Source of the DNA: Bradyrhizobium sp. 132
Lineage (GTDB): Bacteria; Pseudomonadota; Alphaproteobacteria; Rhizobiales; Xanthobacteraceae
NCBI RefSeq assembly: GCF_023074185.1
Contig: NZ_JADPKY010000157.1
Coordinates: 109,955 to 173,954 of the forward strand
Reading direction: 5' to 3'
DNA length: 64,000 nucleotides
Both the position numbers and the translations under genes were made by a program. Positions within the stretch are counted from its first letter, which is position 1, and each line of letters starts with the position of its first letter. Below are positions 22,572 to 31,078 of the stretch, piece after piece. Below the pieces are notes generated by a model, which saw only the letters and a list, made by a program, of their open reading frames with translations, was not told where the DNA came from and searched no databases.

Positions 22572-24454
22572 TGACGAGAATGATGACCGATAACCGCAAC
22601 ACCATCCTCGCCGTCATTCTGTCGGGCCTCGTGCTGATCGCCTGGCAATATTTCTACAACATGCCGGCGATGGAGAAGCAGCGCGTCCAGCAACAGACGC
22701 AGGCCGAGCTGCAGAAGACCACACCGCAGCCGACGGCTTCCGGGACGCCGGGCGCCACGCCGCAGCCCGGCACCGCAGGCACGCCCTCCGCTCCCCAGAC
22801 CGCCAATCAGCCGGGCCAGCCGATCGTCAGCCGCGAGGCGGCGATTGCCGCTTCCCCCCGCGTCAAGATCGATACACCCCGCTTGACCGGCAGCATTGCC
22901 TTGAAGGGCGCGCGCATCGACGATCTTGCGCTGGTGCAGTATCGCGAAACAGTCGACCCGAAGTCGCCGCCGATCATCCTCTATTCGCCGTCGGGCACTG
23001 CAGAGCCCTATTACGCGGAATTTGGCTGGGTGGCCGGGACAGGCGGCACAAAGGTGCCCGACCGGACCACCGATTGGCAGCAGGAGGGCACCAACAGCCT
23101 GACGCCGTCCACGCCGGTCATGCTGAAATACGATAATGGCGAAGGCCTCACCTTCCGCCGCACCGTCACGATCGACGACCACTACCTCTTCAGCATCAAG
23201 GACGAGGTGACCAATGTCGGCAACGCGCCGGTCAAGCTCTATCCCTTCGCGCTGATCTCGCGCCACGGCACGCCGCACGTCTCGGGCTACTACATCCTGC
23301 ATGAAGGCCTGATCGGTTATTTGGGCGAGCAGGGCTTGCAGGAGAAGGCCTATAAGGCTGTCGGCGAAGCACCCGCGATCGGCAACGGCGGACACGGGTT
23401 CGAATTCAACAACGTCACCAATGCCTGGCTCGGTATTACCGACAAATATTGGGCGTCTGCGCTCCTTCCCGACACGTCGGCAACGCTCAAGGCCCGTTTT
23501 GTCGCCGAACCCGGCACCCAGATCCGATACCAGACCGACTATCTGCAAAGCGAGCAGACCGTCCCGATCGGCGGCACGACGACGACGAACGCGCGGCTGT
23601 TCGCCGGCGCCAAGGAAGCCGGCGTCGTCGGCGTGTTCCCGTTCGCCGGCCTCGGCGGCTACAACAAGGAGCTCGGCCTCAACCATTTCGATCTCTTGAT
23701 CGACTGGGGCTGGTTCTACTTCATCACCAAGCCGATGTTCCTCGGCCTCGACTTCTTCTACCGCTTCTTCGGCAATTTCGGCATCTCGATCCTGCTCGTG
23801 ACCGTGATCGTGAAGTTCTTGTTCTTCCCGCTGGCGAACAAGTCCTACGCCTCGATGGCGAAGATGAAGTCGGTCCAGCCGCAGCTTCAGGCGCTCAAGG
23901 AGCGCTACCCCGACGACAAGGTGAAGCAGCAGCAGGAGATGATGGAGATCTACCGCAAGGAGAAGATCAACCCGGTCGCCGGTTGTCTTCCCGTGGTGAT
24001 CCAGATCCCGGTGTTCTTCTCGCTCTACAAGGTGCTGTTCGTCACCATAGAGATGCGGCACGCGCCGTTCTTCGGCTGGATCAAGGACCTGTCCGCGCCG
24101 GATCCGACCAATCTGTTCACGCTGTTCGGCCTGATCCCGTTCGATCCGACCACGCTGCCGCTGTTCGGCCACTACCTCGCGCTCGGCATCTGGCCGATCA
24201 TCATGGGCATCACGATGTGGTTCCAGATGAAGCTGAACCCGACGCCGCCGGATCCGACCCAGCAGCTGATCTTCAACTGGATGCCGCTGATCTTCACCTT
24301 CATGCTGGCGGGCTTCCCGGCGGGTCTCGTGATCTACTGGGCCTGGAACAACACGCTCTCAGTGCTCCAGCAGAGCTTCATCATGCGCCGCAACGGCGTG
24401 AAGGTAGAGCTGTTCGACAATCTCAAGGCGACGTTCGCGAAGAAGGCGACGTAG
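22571..24454 (+). CDS. yidC: Membrane protein insertase YidC
   Basis: About 627 residues from the ATG that overlaps the rnpA stop; the in-frame ATGs at 22580 and 22583 (giving MTDNRNTI) are also plausible. An N-terminal helix (ILAVILSGLVLIAWQYFY) is followed by a Pro/Thr/Gln-rich linker, a large periplasmic beta-sandwich (about 95-370) and the five-helix insertase core with FGISILLVTVIVKFLFFPL and NPVAGCLPVVIQIPVFFSLYK. Conserved Arg-type positively charged groove expected in the first core helix. Folds and inserts inner-membrane proteins with or without Sec. Followed by an extragenic repeat, then engB. Confidence 0.97.
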   Translation: MTRMMTDNRNTILAVILSGLVLIAWQYFYNMPAMEKQRVQQQTQAELQKTTPQPTASGTPGATPQPGTAGTPSAPQTANQPGQPIVSREAAIAASPRVKIDTPRLTGSIALKGARIDDLALVQYRETVDPKSPPIILYSPSGTAEPYYAEFGWVAGTGGTKVPDRTTDWQQEGTNSLTPSTPVMLKYDNGEGLTFRRTVTIDDHYLFSIKDEVTNVGNAPVKLYPFALISRHGTPHVSGYYILHEGLIGYLGEQGLQEKAYKAVGEAPAIGNGGHGFEFNNVTNAWLGITDKYWASALLPDTSATLKARFVAEPGTQIRYQTDYLQSEQTVPIGGTTTTNARLFAGAKEAGVVGVFPFAGLGGYNKELGLNHFDLLIDWGWFYFITKPMFLGLDFFYRFFGNFGISILLVTVIVKFLFFPLANKSYASMAKMKSVQPQLQALKERYPDDKVKQQQEMMEIYRKEKINPVAGCLPVVIQIPVFFSLYKVLFVTIEMRHAPFFGWIKDLSAPDPTNLFTLFGLIPFDPTTLPLFGHYLALGIWPIIMGITMWFQMKLNPTPPDPTQQLIFNWMPLIFTFMLAGFPAGLVIYWAWNNTLSVLQQSFIMRRNGVKVELFDNLKATFAKKAT

Positions 24455-24460
24455 CTCTCC

Positions 24461-24544
24461 GTCATTGCGAGGAGCGAAGCTCCGAAGCAATCCAGACCGT
24501 TTCCCCGGAGGCACCCTGGATTGCTTCGCTTCGCTCGCAATGAC
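24461..24544. repeat. Palindromic extragenic element, family A (copy 1)
   Basis: Begins GTCATTGCGAGGAGCGAAGC and ends with the inverted form TTCGCTTCGCTCGCAATGAC, with a short centre. The same element recurs at 36818-36902. It lies between yidC and engB and could form a long hairpin in the transcript. Confidence 0.85.
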
Positions 24545-24568
24545 ACGGTAACAACCGAAAGCTTTCGC

Positions 24569-25222
24569 ATGAATGACGACAAAGATGCGAAGCTGATCGA
24601 GGTCGGGCGAAAGCTGTTTGCCCGCGACTGGCAGTTCATCTGGGCCTCGCCCTCGATTGAAACGCTGCCGCCGATGGCGGGGCTGGAGATCGCCTTTGCC
24701 GGACGCTCCAATGTCGGCAAGTCGAGCCTGATCAACGCGCTCACCGGCCGCAACGCGCTCGCGCGCACCTCGCATACGCCGGGCCGCACCCAGGAGCTGA
24801 TCTTCTTCGAGGTCCCCGGCAAGACCGAGCTCCGCCTCGTCGACATGCCCGGCTATGGCTATGCCAAGGCGCCGAAGAGCCAGGTCGCGTCCTGGACCGA
24901 GCTGATCCACAAATTCCTGCTCGGCCGCGCCTCGCTCGCGCGCGTCTACGTGCTGATCGACGCGCGGCATGGCCTCAAGGAGGTCGACCACGAAGTCCTG
25001 AAGACGCTCGACCGCTCCGCGGTCAGCTACCAGATCGTGCTGACCAAGGCAGACCAGGTCAAGGCCGCCGAGCTCACTGAGCGGATTGCCGAGACCGGCG
25101 TTGCGCTCGCCAAACATCCCGCCGCGTTTCCGGATGTGCTGACGACCTCGTCCCGCTCCGGATCCGGCATGGCCGAGCTGCGCGCCGCGATGGCGAAGCT
25201 GCTGGAGGAGCGGACCAAGTGA
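24569..25222 (+). CDS. engB: Ribosome-biogenesis GTP-binding protein EngB/YsxC/YihA
   Basis: 217 residues. The G1 loop GRSNVGKSSLIN, G3 DMPGYGYA, G4 TKAD and G5 SSRSG are in the right order for the TrmE-Era-EngA-EngB GTPases. EngB assists late 50S subunit assembly. The start is the ATG at 24569; the open frame further upstream reads through the family A repeat and is not coding. The stop overlaps the following DUF423 start (TGATG), so the two are coupled. Confidence 0.96.
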   Translation: MNDDKDAKLIEVGRKLFARDWQFIWASPSIETLPPMAGLEIAFAGRSNVGKSSLINALTGRNALARTSHTPGRTQELIFFEVPGKTELRLVDMPGYGYAKAPKSQVASWTELIHKFLLGRASLARVYVLIDARHGLKEVDHEVLKTLDRSAVSYQIVLTKADQVKAAELTERIAETGVALAKHPAAFPDVLTTSSRSGSGMAELRAAMAKLLEERTK

Positions 25223-25581
25223 TGGCGCGCCTGTTGATCGGGCTTGCCGGTCTGATGGGCGCCGCCGGCGTCGCGCTGGCCGCCGCCGCCGCCCACGGTG
25301 GCGATGCGAGCCGGCTTGCTTCGGCGAGCGCCATGCTGCTGTTTCATGCAACTGCCGTACTTGCGGCCACAGCCCTGCTCGCGCACCGCCTTCTGCACGG
25401 CGGAATTGGCCTCATTGCTGCGTTCGGTTTCGTACTCGGCGCCGCGTTGTTCGCGGGCGACCTCACCTTGCGGCAATATGCCGGCCATTCGCTGTTTCCA
25501 TATGCGGCGCCGACGGGTGGAACGGTGATGATTTTGAGCTGGCTGGTGGTGACGCTCGCGGCGGTGGTGGTGCGGAAATAG
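25222..25581 (+). CDS. DUF423 family membrane protein
   Basis: 119 residues, four hydrophobic helices (about 4-25, 38-56, 63-80, 94-117) with the family pattern GAAGVALAAAAAHG near the N-terminus and LFHATA in helix 2. Small inner-membrane protein of the DUF423 (YgdD-like) family without established function. The ATG overlaps the engB stop by one base. Confidence 0.88.
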   Translation: MARLLIGLAGLMGAAGVALAAAAAHGGDASRLASASAMLLFHATAVLAATALLAHRLLHGGIGLIAAFGFVLGAALFAGDLTLRQYAGHSLFPYAAPTGGTVMILSWLVVTLAAVVVRK

Positions 25582-25582
25582 G

Positions 25583-25705
25583 TCTCGTGCCCCGGACGCA
25601 GCGCAGCGCTTCAGCGATGCGCTGCTGAGCCGGGGCCCATGCCAGCTTCTGGGTCCCGGCTCAGCGGCGCGTCACTGCGTGCCGCACCGCGTCCGGGACA
25701 CGAGA
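25583..25705. repeat. Palindromic extragenic element, family B
   Basis: Outer ends TCTCGTGCCCCGGACGC and GCGTCCGGGACACGAGA are inverted copies; an inner pair (GAGCCGGGGCCCA / TGGGTCCCGGCTC) makes a second hairpin. The element fills the gap between the DUF423 gene and argB. Confidence 0.75.
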
Positions 25706-25786
25706 TCGCATGCCAGTCCTACTTTGCGCCTCGCCCGCCAATCAGATAGAACGCGGCCCGAGTATCCCGCCAGCGAGATCCGCCTC

Positions 25787-26674
25787 ATGACCGAAATCTC
25801 ACCGCTCGACCAGGCCCGCATCCTGTCCGAAGCGCTGCCGCACATGCAGCAGTATGACGAGGAAACCATCGTCATCAAGTATGGCGGCCATGCCATGGGC
25901 GACGAAGAGGGCGCGAAGAATTTTGCCCGCGACATCGTGCTGCTCGAGCAGACCGCGATCAACCCGGTGGTGGTGCATGGCGGCGGCCCGCAGATCGCGA
26001 CCATGCTCAAGCGGCTCGGCATCGCCTCGGAATTCGCCGCCGGCCTGCGCATCACTGATGCCGCGACGATCGAAATCGTCGAGATGGTGCTGGCCGGCTC
26101 CGTCAACAAGCAGATCGTCGGTTACATCAACGAAGCCGGCGGCAAGGCCGTGGGCCTGTCAGGCAAGGACGCCAACATGGTGAAGGCGTCGAAGACGACG
26201 CGCACCATCATCGATCCGGACTCGCACATCGAGAAGGCGGTCGATCTCGGCTTCGTCGGCGACCCCGAGAAAGTCGACCTCACGCTGCTCAACCAGCTGA
26301 TCGGCTACGAGCTGATCCCGGTGCTGGCACCGCTCGCGACCTCGAAAGAGGGCCAGACGCTGAACGTCAACGCCGACACTTTTGCAGGCGCCGTGGCCGG
26401 CGCGCTGAAGGCAAAGCGGCTGCTGCTGCTCACCGACGTGCCCGGCGTGCTCGACAAGTCGAAGAAGCTGATCCCGCAGCTCTCGGTCAAGGACGCGCGA
26501 AAGCTGATCGCCGACGGCACCATTTCCGGCGGCATGATCCCAAAGGTCGAGACCTGCATCTACGCGCTCGAACAGGGTGTCGAGGGCGTCGTCATCATCG
26601 ACGGCAAGATGCAGCACGCGGTACTGCTCGAACTCTTCACCAACACGGGCACGGGAACGCTGATCCACAAGTGA
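25787..26674 (+). CDS. argB: Acetylglutamate kinase
   Basis: 295 residues. The amino-acid-kinase fold with IVIKYGGHAM near 28, VVHGGGPQI near 62, the glutamate-binding GLRITD, the LLLLTDVPGVLD nucleotide region and a C-terminal GTLIHK. It catalyses the second step of arginine synthesis, phosphorylating N-acetylglutamate. The N-terminal extension (TEISPLDQARILSEALPHMQQY) matches the arginine-inhibitable hexameric type, so feedback control by arginine is expected. Start chosen at ATG 25787; upstream frame belongs to repeat B. Confidence 0.96.
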   Translation: MTEISPLDQARILSEALPHMQQYDEETIVIKYGGHAMGDEEGAKNFARDIVLLEQTAINPVVVHGGGPQIATMLKRLGIASEFAAGLRITDAATIEIVEMVLAGSVNKQIVGYINEAGGKAVGLSGKDANMVKASKTTRTIIDPDSHIEKAVDLGFVGDPEKVDLTLLNQLIGYELIPVLAPLATSKEGQTLNVNADTFAGAVAGALKAKRLLLLTDVPGVLDKSKKLIPQLSVKDARKLIADGTISGGMIPKVETCIYALEQGVEGVVIIDGKMQHAVLLELFTNTGTGTLIHK

Positions 26675-26696
26675 GAGATGGGAAACCGAGAGACGC

Positions 26697-26775
26697 CGTC
26701 ATGGCCGGGCTTGTCCCGGCCATCCACGATCTTTCGTCCCGCGCCAAGGACGTGGATGCCCGGGACAAGCCCAGC
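26697..26775. repeat. Palindromic extragenic element, family C (copy 1)
   Basis: CGTCATGGCCGGGCTTGTCC near the left end and the inverted GTGGATGCCCGGGACAAGCC near the right end; same family as 57201-57287. It lies directly upstream of the DUF1036 gene and is open in that gene's frame. Confidence 0.8.
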
Positions 26776-26829
26776 AACAACGAGCGGAGAGTTCAGCGAC
26801 CGCGCCGCTCCACTCTCACGCGCTTCCTG

Positions 26830-27816
26830 ATGACGCTCCCTGCCGCAGCCATCTCGTTTGTGTTCTCCTCCGCGCCGGCCTTCGCCGACCTCAAGATCTG
26901 CAACCGCATGTCCTATGTCGTCGAGGCCGCGATCGGCATCGACGACAAGGCGGCGACCGCCACGCGCGGCTGGTTCAGGATCGATCCCGCCACCTGTCGC
27001 GTGGTGGTGCAGGGCACGCTCTCCGCCGACCGCATCCTGCTCAACGCCCGCGCGCTCGGCGTCTACGGCGCATCCCCGATCCCGCAGAACGGCAGCGACA
27101 CGCTGTGCGTCGCGCAGGACAATTTCGTCATCGCGGCCGCGCGGCAGTGCCGCAGCGGCCAGACCCAGGCCGCCTTCACGCAGATCACGCCGACGCAAGG
27201 CGCGGACGGCAATCTCGTCGCCTATCTCGCGGAGGATTCCGAATATGACGACGAGCAGGCCCGCCTTGCCGCCATCCAGCGGCTTTTGGTGATTGCAGGC
27301 TACGATGCCGCGCCGATCGATGGCGTCGACGGGCCGAAGACGCAAGGCGCGCTGGCCGCATTTCTGAAGAGTCGCGGATTGTCGTCGGACATCGTGTCGT
27401 CGCCGAACCTCTTCAAGACCATGGTCGATGCGGTGCAGACGCCGTCTCCGACCGGCCTCACCTGGTGCAACGACACCCCGCACAAGGTGATGGCGGCGGT
27501 CGCCACCGATGAAGGCAAGTCGGTGACGAGCCGCGGCTGGTATCGCATCGATCCCAAGACCTGCCTGCACCCTGACGTGGCCGGCCAGCCCAGGCAGATC
27601 TTCAGCTTCGCCGAGGCCATCGACGCCGACAACCGCGTCGTCAAGCTGAAGGACAAGCCGCTGAACTGGGGCGGCGACAAGCAGCTCTGCACGCGCGAGA
27701 CCAAGTTCGAGACCAACGAGCAGACCGACTGCGGCGCACGCGGTTTCGCGGCGACGGGTTTCGGCGCGGTGGACATGTCAAGCGGCGGCAAGACGCTGCG
27801 GTTTGCGATGCCGTGA
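26830..27816 (+). CDS. Exported protein with two DUF1036 domains around a peptidoglycan-binding domain
   Basis: About 328 residues. Signal peptide ending SSAPAFA, first DUF1036 domain (ADLKICNRMSYVVEAAIG, then RGWFRIDPATC), a peptidoglycan-binding-1 segment (IQRLLVIAGYDAAPIDGVDG, then KTQGALAAFL), then a second DUF1036 domain (LTWCNDTPHKVMAAVA, then RGWYRIDPKTC). The ATG at 26830 leaves a short n-region; the frame stays open upstream to a GTG at 26671, but that stretch is the translated family C repeat, so the native start may have been displaced or lost. Presumably periplasmic; function unknown. Confidence 0.75.
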   Translation: MTLPAAAISFVFSSAPAFADLKICNRMSYVVEAAIGIDDKAATATRGWFRIDPATCRVVVQGTLSADRILLNARALGVYGASPIPQNGSDTLCVAQDNFVIAAARQCRSGQTQAAFTQITPTQGADGNLVAYLAEDSEYDDEQARLAAIQRLLVIAGYDAAPIDGVDGPKTQGALAAFLKSRGLSSDIVSSPNLFKTMVDAVQTPSPTGLTWCNDTPHKVMAAVATDEGKSVTSRGWYRIDPKTCLHPDVAGQPRQIFSFAEAIDADNRVVKLKDKPLNWGGDKQLCTRETKFETNEQTDCGARGFAATGFGAVDMSSGGKTLRFAMP

Positions 27817-27830
27817 TTGAGAAAGCTGTA

Positions 27831-28526
27831 ATGACCCCACCCCGCGCCTTCGCCCATGTCGACACCTGGGTGTTCGACCTCGACAACACGCTGTATCCGC
27901 ACCACGTCAATCTGTGGCAGCAGGTCGATTCGCGGATCACCGAGTTCGTTTGCAACTGGCTGAACCTGACGCCGGTGGAAGCGCGCAAGATCCAGAAGGA
28001 TTATTACCAGCGCTTCGGCACCACGATGCGCGGCATGATGACCCTGCACGGCGTACGCGCCGACGACTATCTCGCCTACGTCCACAAGATCGACCACTCG
28101 CCGCTGGAACCGAACCCGGCGCTGGGCGAAGCCATCGCAAAACTGTCGGGACGAAAGCTGATCCTGACCAACGGCTCGGTCGACCATGTCGATGCGGTGC
28201 TGGCGCGGCTGGGCTTTGCTGCGCATTTCGATGGCGTGTTCGACATCATCGCGGCCGAATTCGAGCCGAAGCCGGCGCCGCAGACCTACCGGAAGTTTCT
28301 CCTGGACCATTCGGTCGACCCGACGCGGTCGGCCATGTTCGAGGACCTCGCCCGCAACCTCACCGTCCCGCACGAGCTCGGCATGACGACGGTGCTGGTG
28401 GTGCCTGACGGCACCAGGGAAGTGGTGCGCGAGGACTGGGAGCTGGAAGGCCGGGACGCCGCCCATGTCGACCACGTCACGGATGATCTGGCGGGGTTTT
28501 TAGGCAGGTTGTCTCATCCCAGGTGA
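27831..28526 (+). CDS. HAD-superfamily pyrimidine 5'-nucleotidase (SDT1-like)
   Basis: 231 residues. HAD motif I is VFDLDNTLYP (Asp nucleophile near residue 16), motif II LILTNGS near 105, motif III Lys in EPKPAP and motif IV MFEDLARN. The insertion of helices after motif I marks the pyrimidine-5-nucleotidase subclass (YjjG/SDT1), which dephosphorylates UMP, CMP or modified nucleotides. The ATG at 27831 follows the DUF1036 stop by 14 nt; a GTG at 27813 is less likely. Confidence 0.88.
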   Translation: MTPPRAFAHVDTWVFDLDNTLYPHHVNLWQQVDSRITEFVCNWLNLTPVEARKIQKDYYQRFGTTMRGMMTLHGVRADDYLAYVHKIDHSPLEPNPALGEAIAKLSGRKLILTNGSVDHVDAVLARLGFAAHFDGVFDIIAAEFEPKPAPQTYRKFLLDHSVDPTRSAMFEDLARNLTVPHELGMTTVLVVPDGTREVVREDWELEGRDAAHVDHVTDDLAGFLGRLSHPR

Positions 28527-28529
28527 GCC

Positions 28530-28650
28530 GTCATACCCGGCGAAGGCGGGTATCCGGTCATCGCCGCCGTTTCGATTCATCACGACCGCCGCGGCGTACT
28601 GGATCACCCGCTCCAGCGCGCAATTGCGCGCAAGGCGGGTGATGACAGCG
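28530..28650. repeat. Palindromic extragenic element, family D (degenerate copy)
   Basis: GTCATACCCGGCGAAGGCGGGTATCC forms a hairpin and the GCCGCGGCGTACTGGAT block is shared with 31831-31935, 51621-51693 and 59891-59996. Right end GGTGATGACAGC. Confidence 0.65.
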
Positions 28651-28730
28651 AACCAAGCTTGACTCCGTCCCCCAAATCCCGAAAAAGCGCCCCAATCCAT
28701 CAAAATTCCCATTCCCTAGAGGAAATGCCG

Positions 28731-29576
28731 ATGTCCCTCCAAGCCCTCGAATCCACCATCAACGACGCCTTCGAGGCTCGCGACGGCGTCTCGACCTCGA
28801 CCAGGGGCGAGGTGCGCGAGGCCGTGGATCAGGCGCTGGAGATTCTGGACAAGGGTGAGGCCCGCGTTGCCGAGCGCGGCACCGACGGCAAGTGGAAGGT
28901 CAATCAATGGCTGAAGAAGGCGGTGCTGCTCTCGTTCCGCCTCAACGACATGGGCGCCATTCCCGGCGGCCCGGGCAAGGCGACCTGGTGGGACAAGGTG
29001 CCCTCGAAGTTCGACGGCTGGGGCGAGAACCGCTTTCGCGACGCCGGTTTCCGCGCCGTCCCCGGCTCGATCGTGCGCCGCTCGGCCTTCATCGCCCGCA
29101 ACGTCGTGTTGATGCCGTCCTTCGTCAATCTCGGCGCCTATGTCGATGAGTCGACCATGATCGACACCTGGTCGACCGTCGGCTCCTGCGCGCAGATCGG
29201 CAAGCGCGTGCACATCTCCGGCGGCGTTGGCATCGGCGGTGTGCTCGAGCCGCTGCAGGCCGAACCCGTCATCATCGAGGACGATTGCTTCATCGGCGCG
29301 CGCAGCGAAGTCGCCGAGGGCGTGATCGTGCGCAAGGGCGCGGTGCTGTCGATGGGTGTGTTCCTGGGCGCCTCGACCAAGATCGTCGACCGCGAGACCG
29401 GCGAGATCTTTATCGGCGAGGTGCCGGAATATTCGGTCGTCGTTCCCGGCGCCCTGCCCGGCAAGCCCATGAAGAACGGCCAGATCGGCCCGAGCACCGC
29501 CTGCGCCGTCATCGTCAAGCGCGTCGACGAGCGCACACGCTCGAAGACCAGCATCAACGAGCTGCTGCGGGATTAA
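28731..29576 (+). CDS. dapD: 2,3,4,5-tetrahydropyridine-2,6-dicarboxylate N-succinyltransferase
   Basis: 281 residues, the usual length. The left-handed beta-helix hexapeptide repeats run from about 100 to 230 (RRSAFIARNVVLMPSFVNLG, then GAYVDESTMID), with CAQIGKRVHISGGVGIGG being the CoA-binding region. The enzyme adds succinate from succinyl-CoA in lysine/diaminopimelate synthesis. GAGG at 28719 spaces correctly for the ATG at 28731, so I prefer it to the ATG at 28725. dapE follows after a short remnant, forming a lysine unit. Confidence 0.96.
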   Translation: MSLQALESTINDAFEARDGVSTSTRGEVREAVDQALEILDKGEARVAERGTDGKWKVNQWLKKAVLLSFRLNDMGAIPGGPGKATWWDKVPSKFDGWGENRFRDAGFRAVPGSIVRRSAFIARNVVLMPSFVNLGAYVDESTMIDTWSTVGSCAQIGKRVHISGGVGIGGVLEPLQAEPVIIEDDCFIGARSEVAEGVIVRKGAVLSMGVFLGASTKIVDRETGEIFIGEVPEYSVVVPGALPGKPMKNGQIGPSTACAVIVKRVDERTRSKTSINELLRD

Positions 29577-29716
29577 ATCTCCCTCACCGTCACCATGAGG
29601 CGGCCGCTCCTTCAGCGGCCCTCGAAGGGCGACGGCCCGGCTGCTGGCTGCATCGAACCTACCTTCCCTCCATCGGCACCAACATCCGGGCGACCTCTCC
29701 CGCCCGGAGCCTTGGC

Positions 29717-29854
29717 ATGGACTGGACCTGGTATCTCTTCCGCTTCGACGACCGCCTCTGCTCCTGCAAAGGGCTGGGACCAGCAGGGCGAGATCGAATT
29801 TGTCCCGCCGAGCGCTAGCCCACCCGGCGGCATGCATGTTAAGCGGGGCGCATG
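29717..29854 (+). pseudogene. DUF805 membrane protein remnant between dapD and dapE
   Basis: From an ATG at 29717 the frame reads MDWTWYLFRFDDR, the conserved opening of DUF805 inner-membrane proteins. It then runs off. The last 80 bases, in a neighbouring frame, read WDQQGEIEFVPPSASPPGG and MHVKRGA with a stop overlapping the dapE ATG, which looks like the original C-terminus. The four membrane helices between have been deleted. Confidence 0.5.
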
Positions 29855-31018
29855 ACCGATGCTCTCTCGATTGCCCGCGATCTCATCCGCTGCCCCTCGG
29901 TAACTCCAGCCGATGCCGGTGCGCTGGGCGTGCTCGAAAAAGCTCTCGCCGCAGCCGGCTTCACGTGCCACCGCGTCACCTTCAGCGAGCCCGGCACGGC
30001 CGACGTCGACAATCTCTATGCGCGGATCGGCACTGACGCGCCGCACATCACCTTCGCGGGCCACACCGACGTGGTGCCGCCGGGCGACGAGAGCGCATGG
30101 AGCGTCGGCGCATTCTCCGGCGAGGTGAAGGACGGCTTTCTGCACGGCCGCGGCGCGGTCGACATGAAGGGCGGCATCGCCTGCTCGGTCGCAGCCGTGC
30201 TGGAGCATCTCGCCGCGAACGACGATAAGCCGCGCGCAGACGGAAAAGGCTCGATCTCGTTCCTGATCACCGGCGACGAGGAAGACGTCTCCATCAACGG
30301 CACCATCAAGCTGTTGAAGTGGGCGGCCGAGCGCGGCGAGAAATTCGATCATTGCGTGCTTGGCGAGCCTTCCAATGTCGAGACGCTCGGCGACACCATC
30401 AAGGTCGGCCGCCGCGGCTCGCAATCCGGGACGCTTTACGTCGACGGCATGCAGGGCCATGTCGCCTATCCGCACCGCGCGGCGAATCCGGTGCCGGACA
30501 TTTCGCGATTGATCGTCGCGATCTCCGACGAGCCGCTCGACCATGGCAGCGCGCAGTTCCAGGCCTCCAACCTCGAATTCACCTCGGTGGACGTCGGCAA
30601 CACCGCCAGCAACGTCATCCCCGGCCAGGCTCGCGCAAAATTCAACATCCGCTACAACGACAACCATAGCCAGGCGAGCCTGCGCGAGCTGGTCGAGACG
30701 CGGCTGACAAAAGCCTGCGGCAACCGCATTCGCGCCCGCATCGTCTGGGATCCCTCGAACTCGAACGTGTTCGTAACCAAGCCCGGCCCGTTCACCGAAC
30801 TCGCGGTGTCCGCGATCGAGGACGTGACGGGCCGCAAGCCGGAGCTGTCGACCTCGGGCGGCACCTCGGATGCGCGCTTCATCTCCAGCTACTGCCCGGT
30901 GATCGAGTTCGGCCTGGTCGGCCAGACCATGCACCAGATCGACGAGCGCGTGCCGGTGGTTGATCTGGAGAAGCTCACGCAGGTGTATCGCGGGATTTTG
31001 GCAAGGTATTTTGGGTAG
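29852..31018 (+). CDS. dapE: Succinyl-diaminopimelate desuccinylase
   Basis: 388 residues. M20 peptidase family: metal ligands in FAGHTDVVPPGD and GRGAVDMKGG, the catalytic Glu in TGDEED, and HQIDERV near the end. A dimerisation lid domain sits at about 185-295 (GRRGSQSGTLYVDG, then GHVAYPHRA). Removes succinate from N-succinyl-L,L-diaminopimelate, one of the last steps of lysine and cell-wall DAP synthesis. The ATG overlaps the stop of the DUF805 remnant. Confidence 0.96.
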   Translation: MTDALSIARDLIRCPSVTPADAGALGVLEKALAAAGFTCHRVTFSEPGTADVDNLYARIGTDAPHITFAGHTDVVPPGDESAWSVGAFSGEVKDGFLHGRGAVDMKGGIACSVAAVLEHLAANDDKPRADGKGSISFLITGDEEDVSINGTIKLLKWAAERGEKFDHCVLGEPSNVETLGDTIKVGRRGSQSGTLYVDGMQGHVAYPHRAANPVPDISRLIVAISDEPLDHGSAQFQASNLEFTSVDVGNTASNVIPGQARAKFNIRYNDNHSQASLRELVETRLTKACGNRIRARIVWDPSNSNVFVTKPGPFTELAVSAIEDVTGRKPELSTSGGTSDARFISSYCPVIEFGLVGQTMHQIDERVPVVDLEKLTQVYRGILARYFG

Positions 31019-31078
31019 GCTCTGCTGCCAGCTACTCACTCCGCCGTCATGCCTGGGGAGACAGCAAACGCCCTCCTC

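Noticed and set aside
22385..24172. A 595-codon open frame antisense to yidC
   Set aside because: Composition is the reverse-strand shadow of a high-GC gene (His/Arg/Asp-rich with no domain), and yidC on the other strand is certain.
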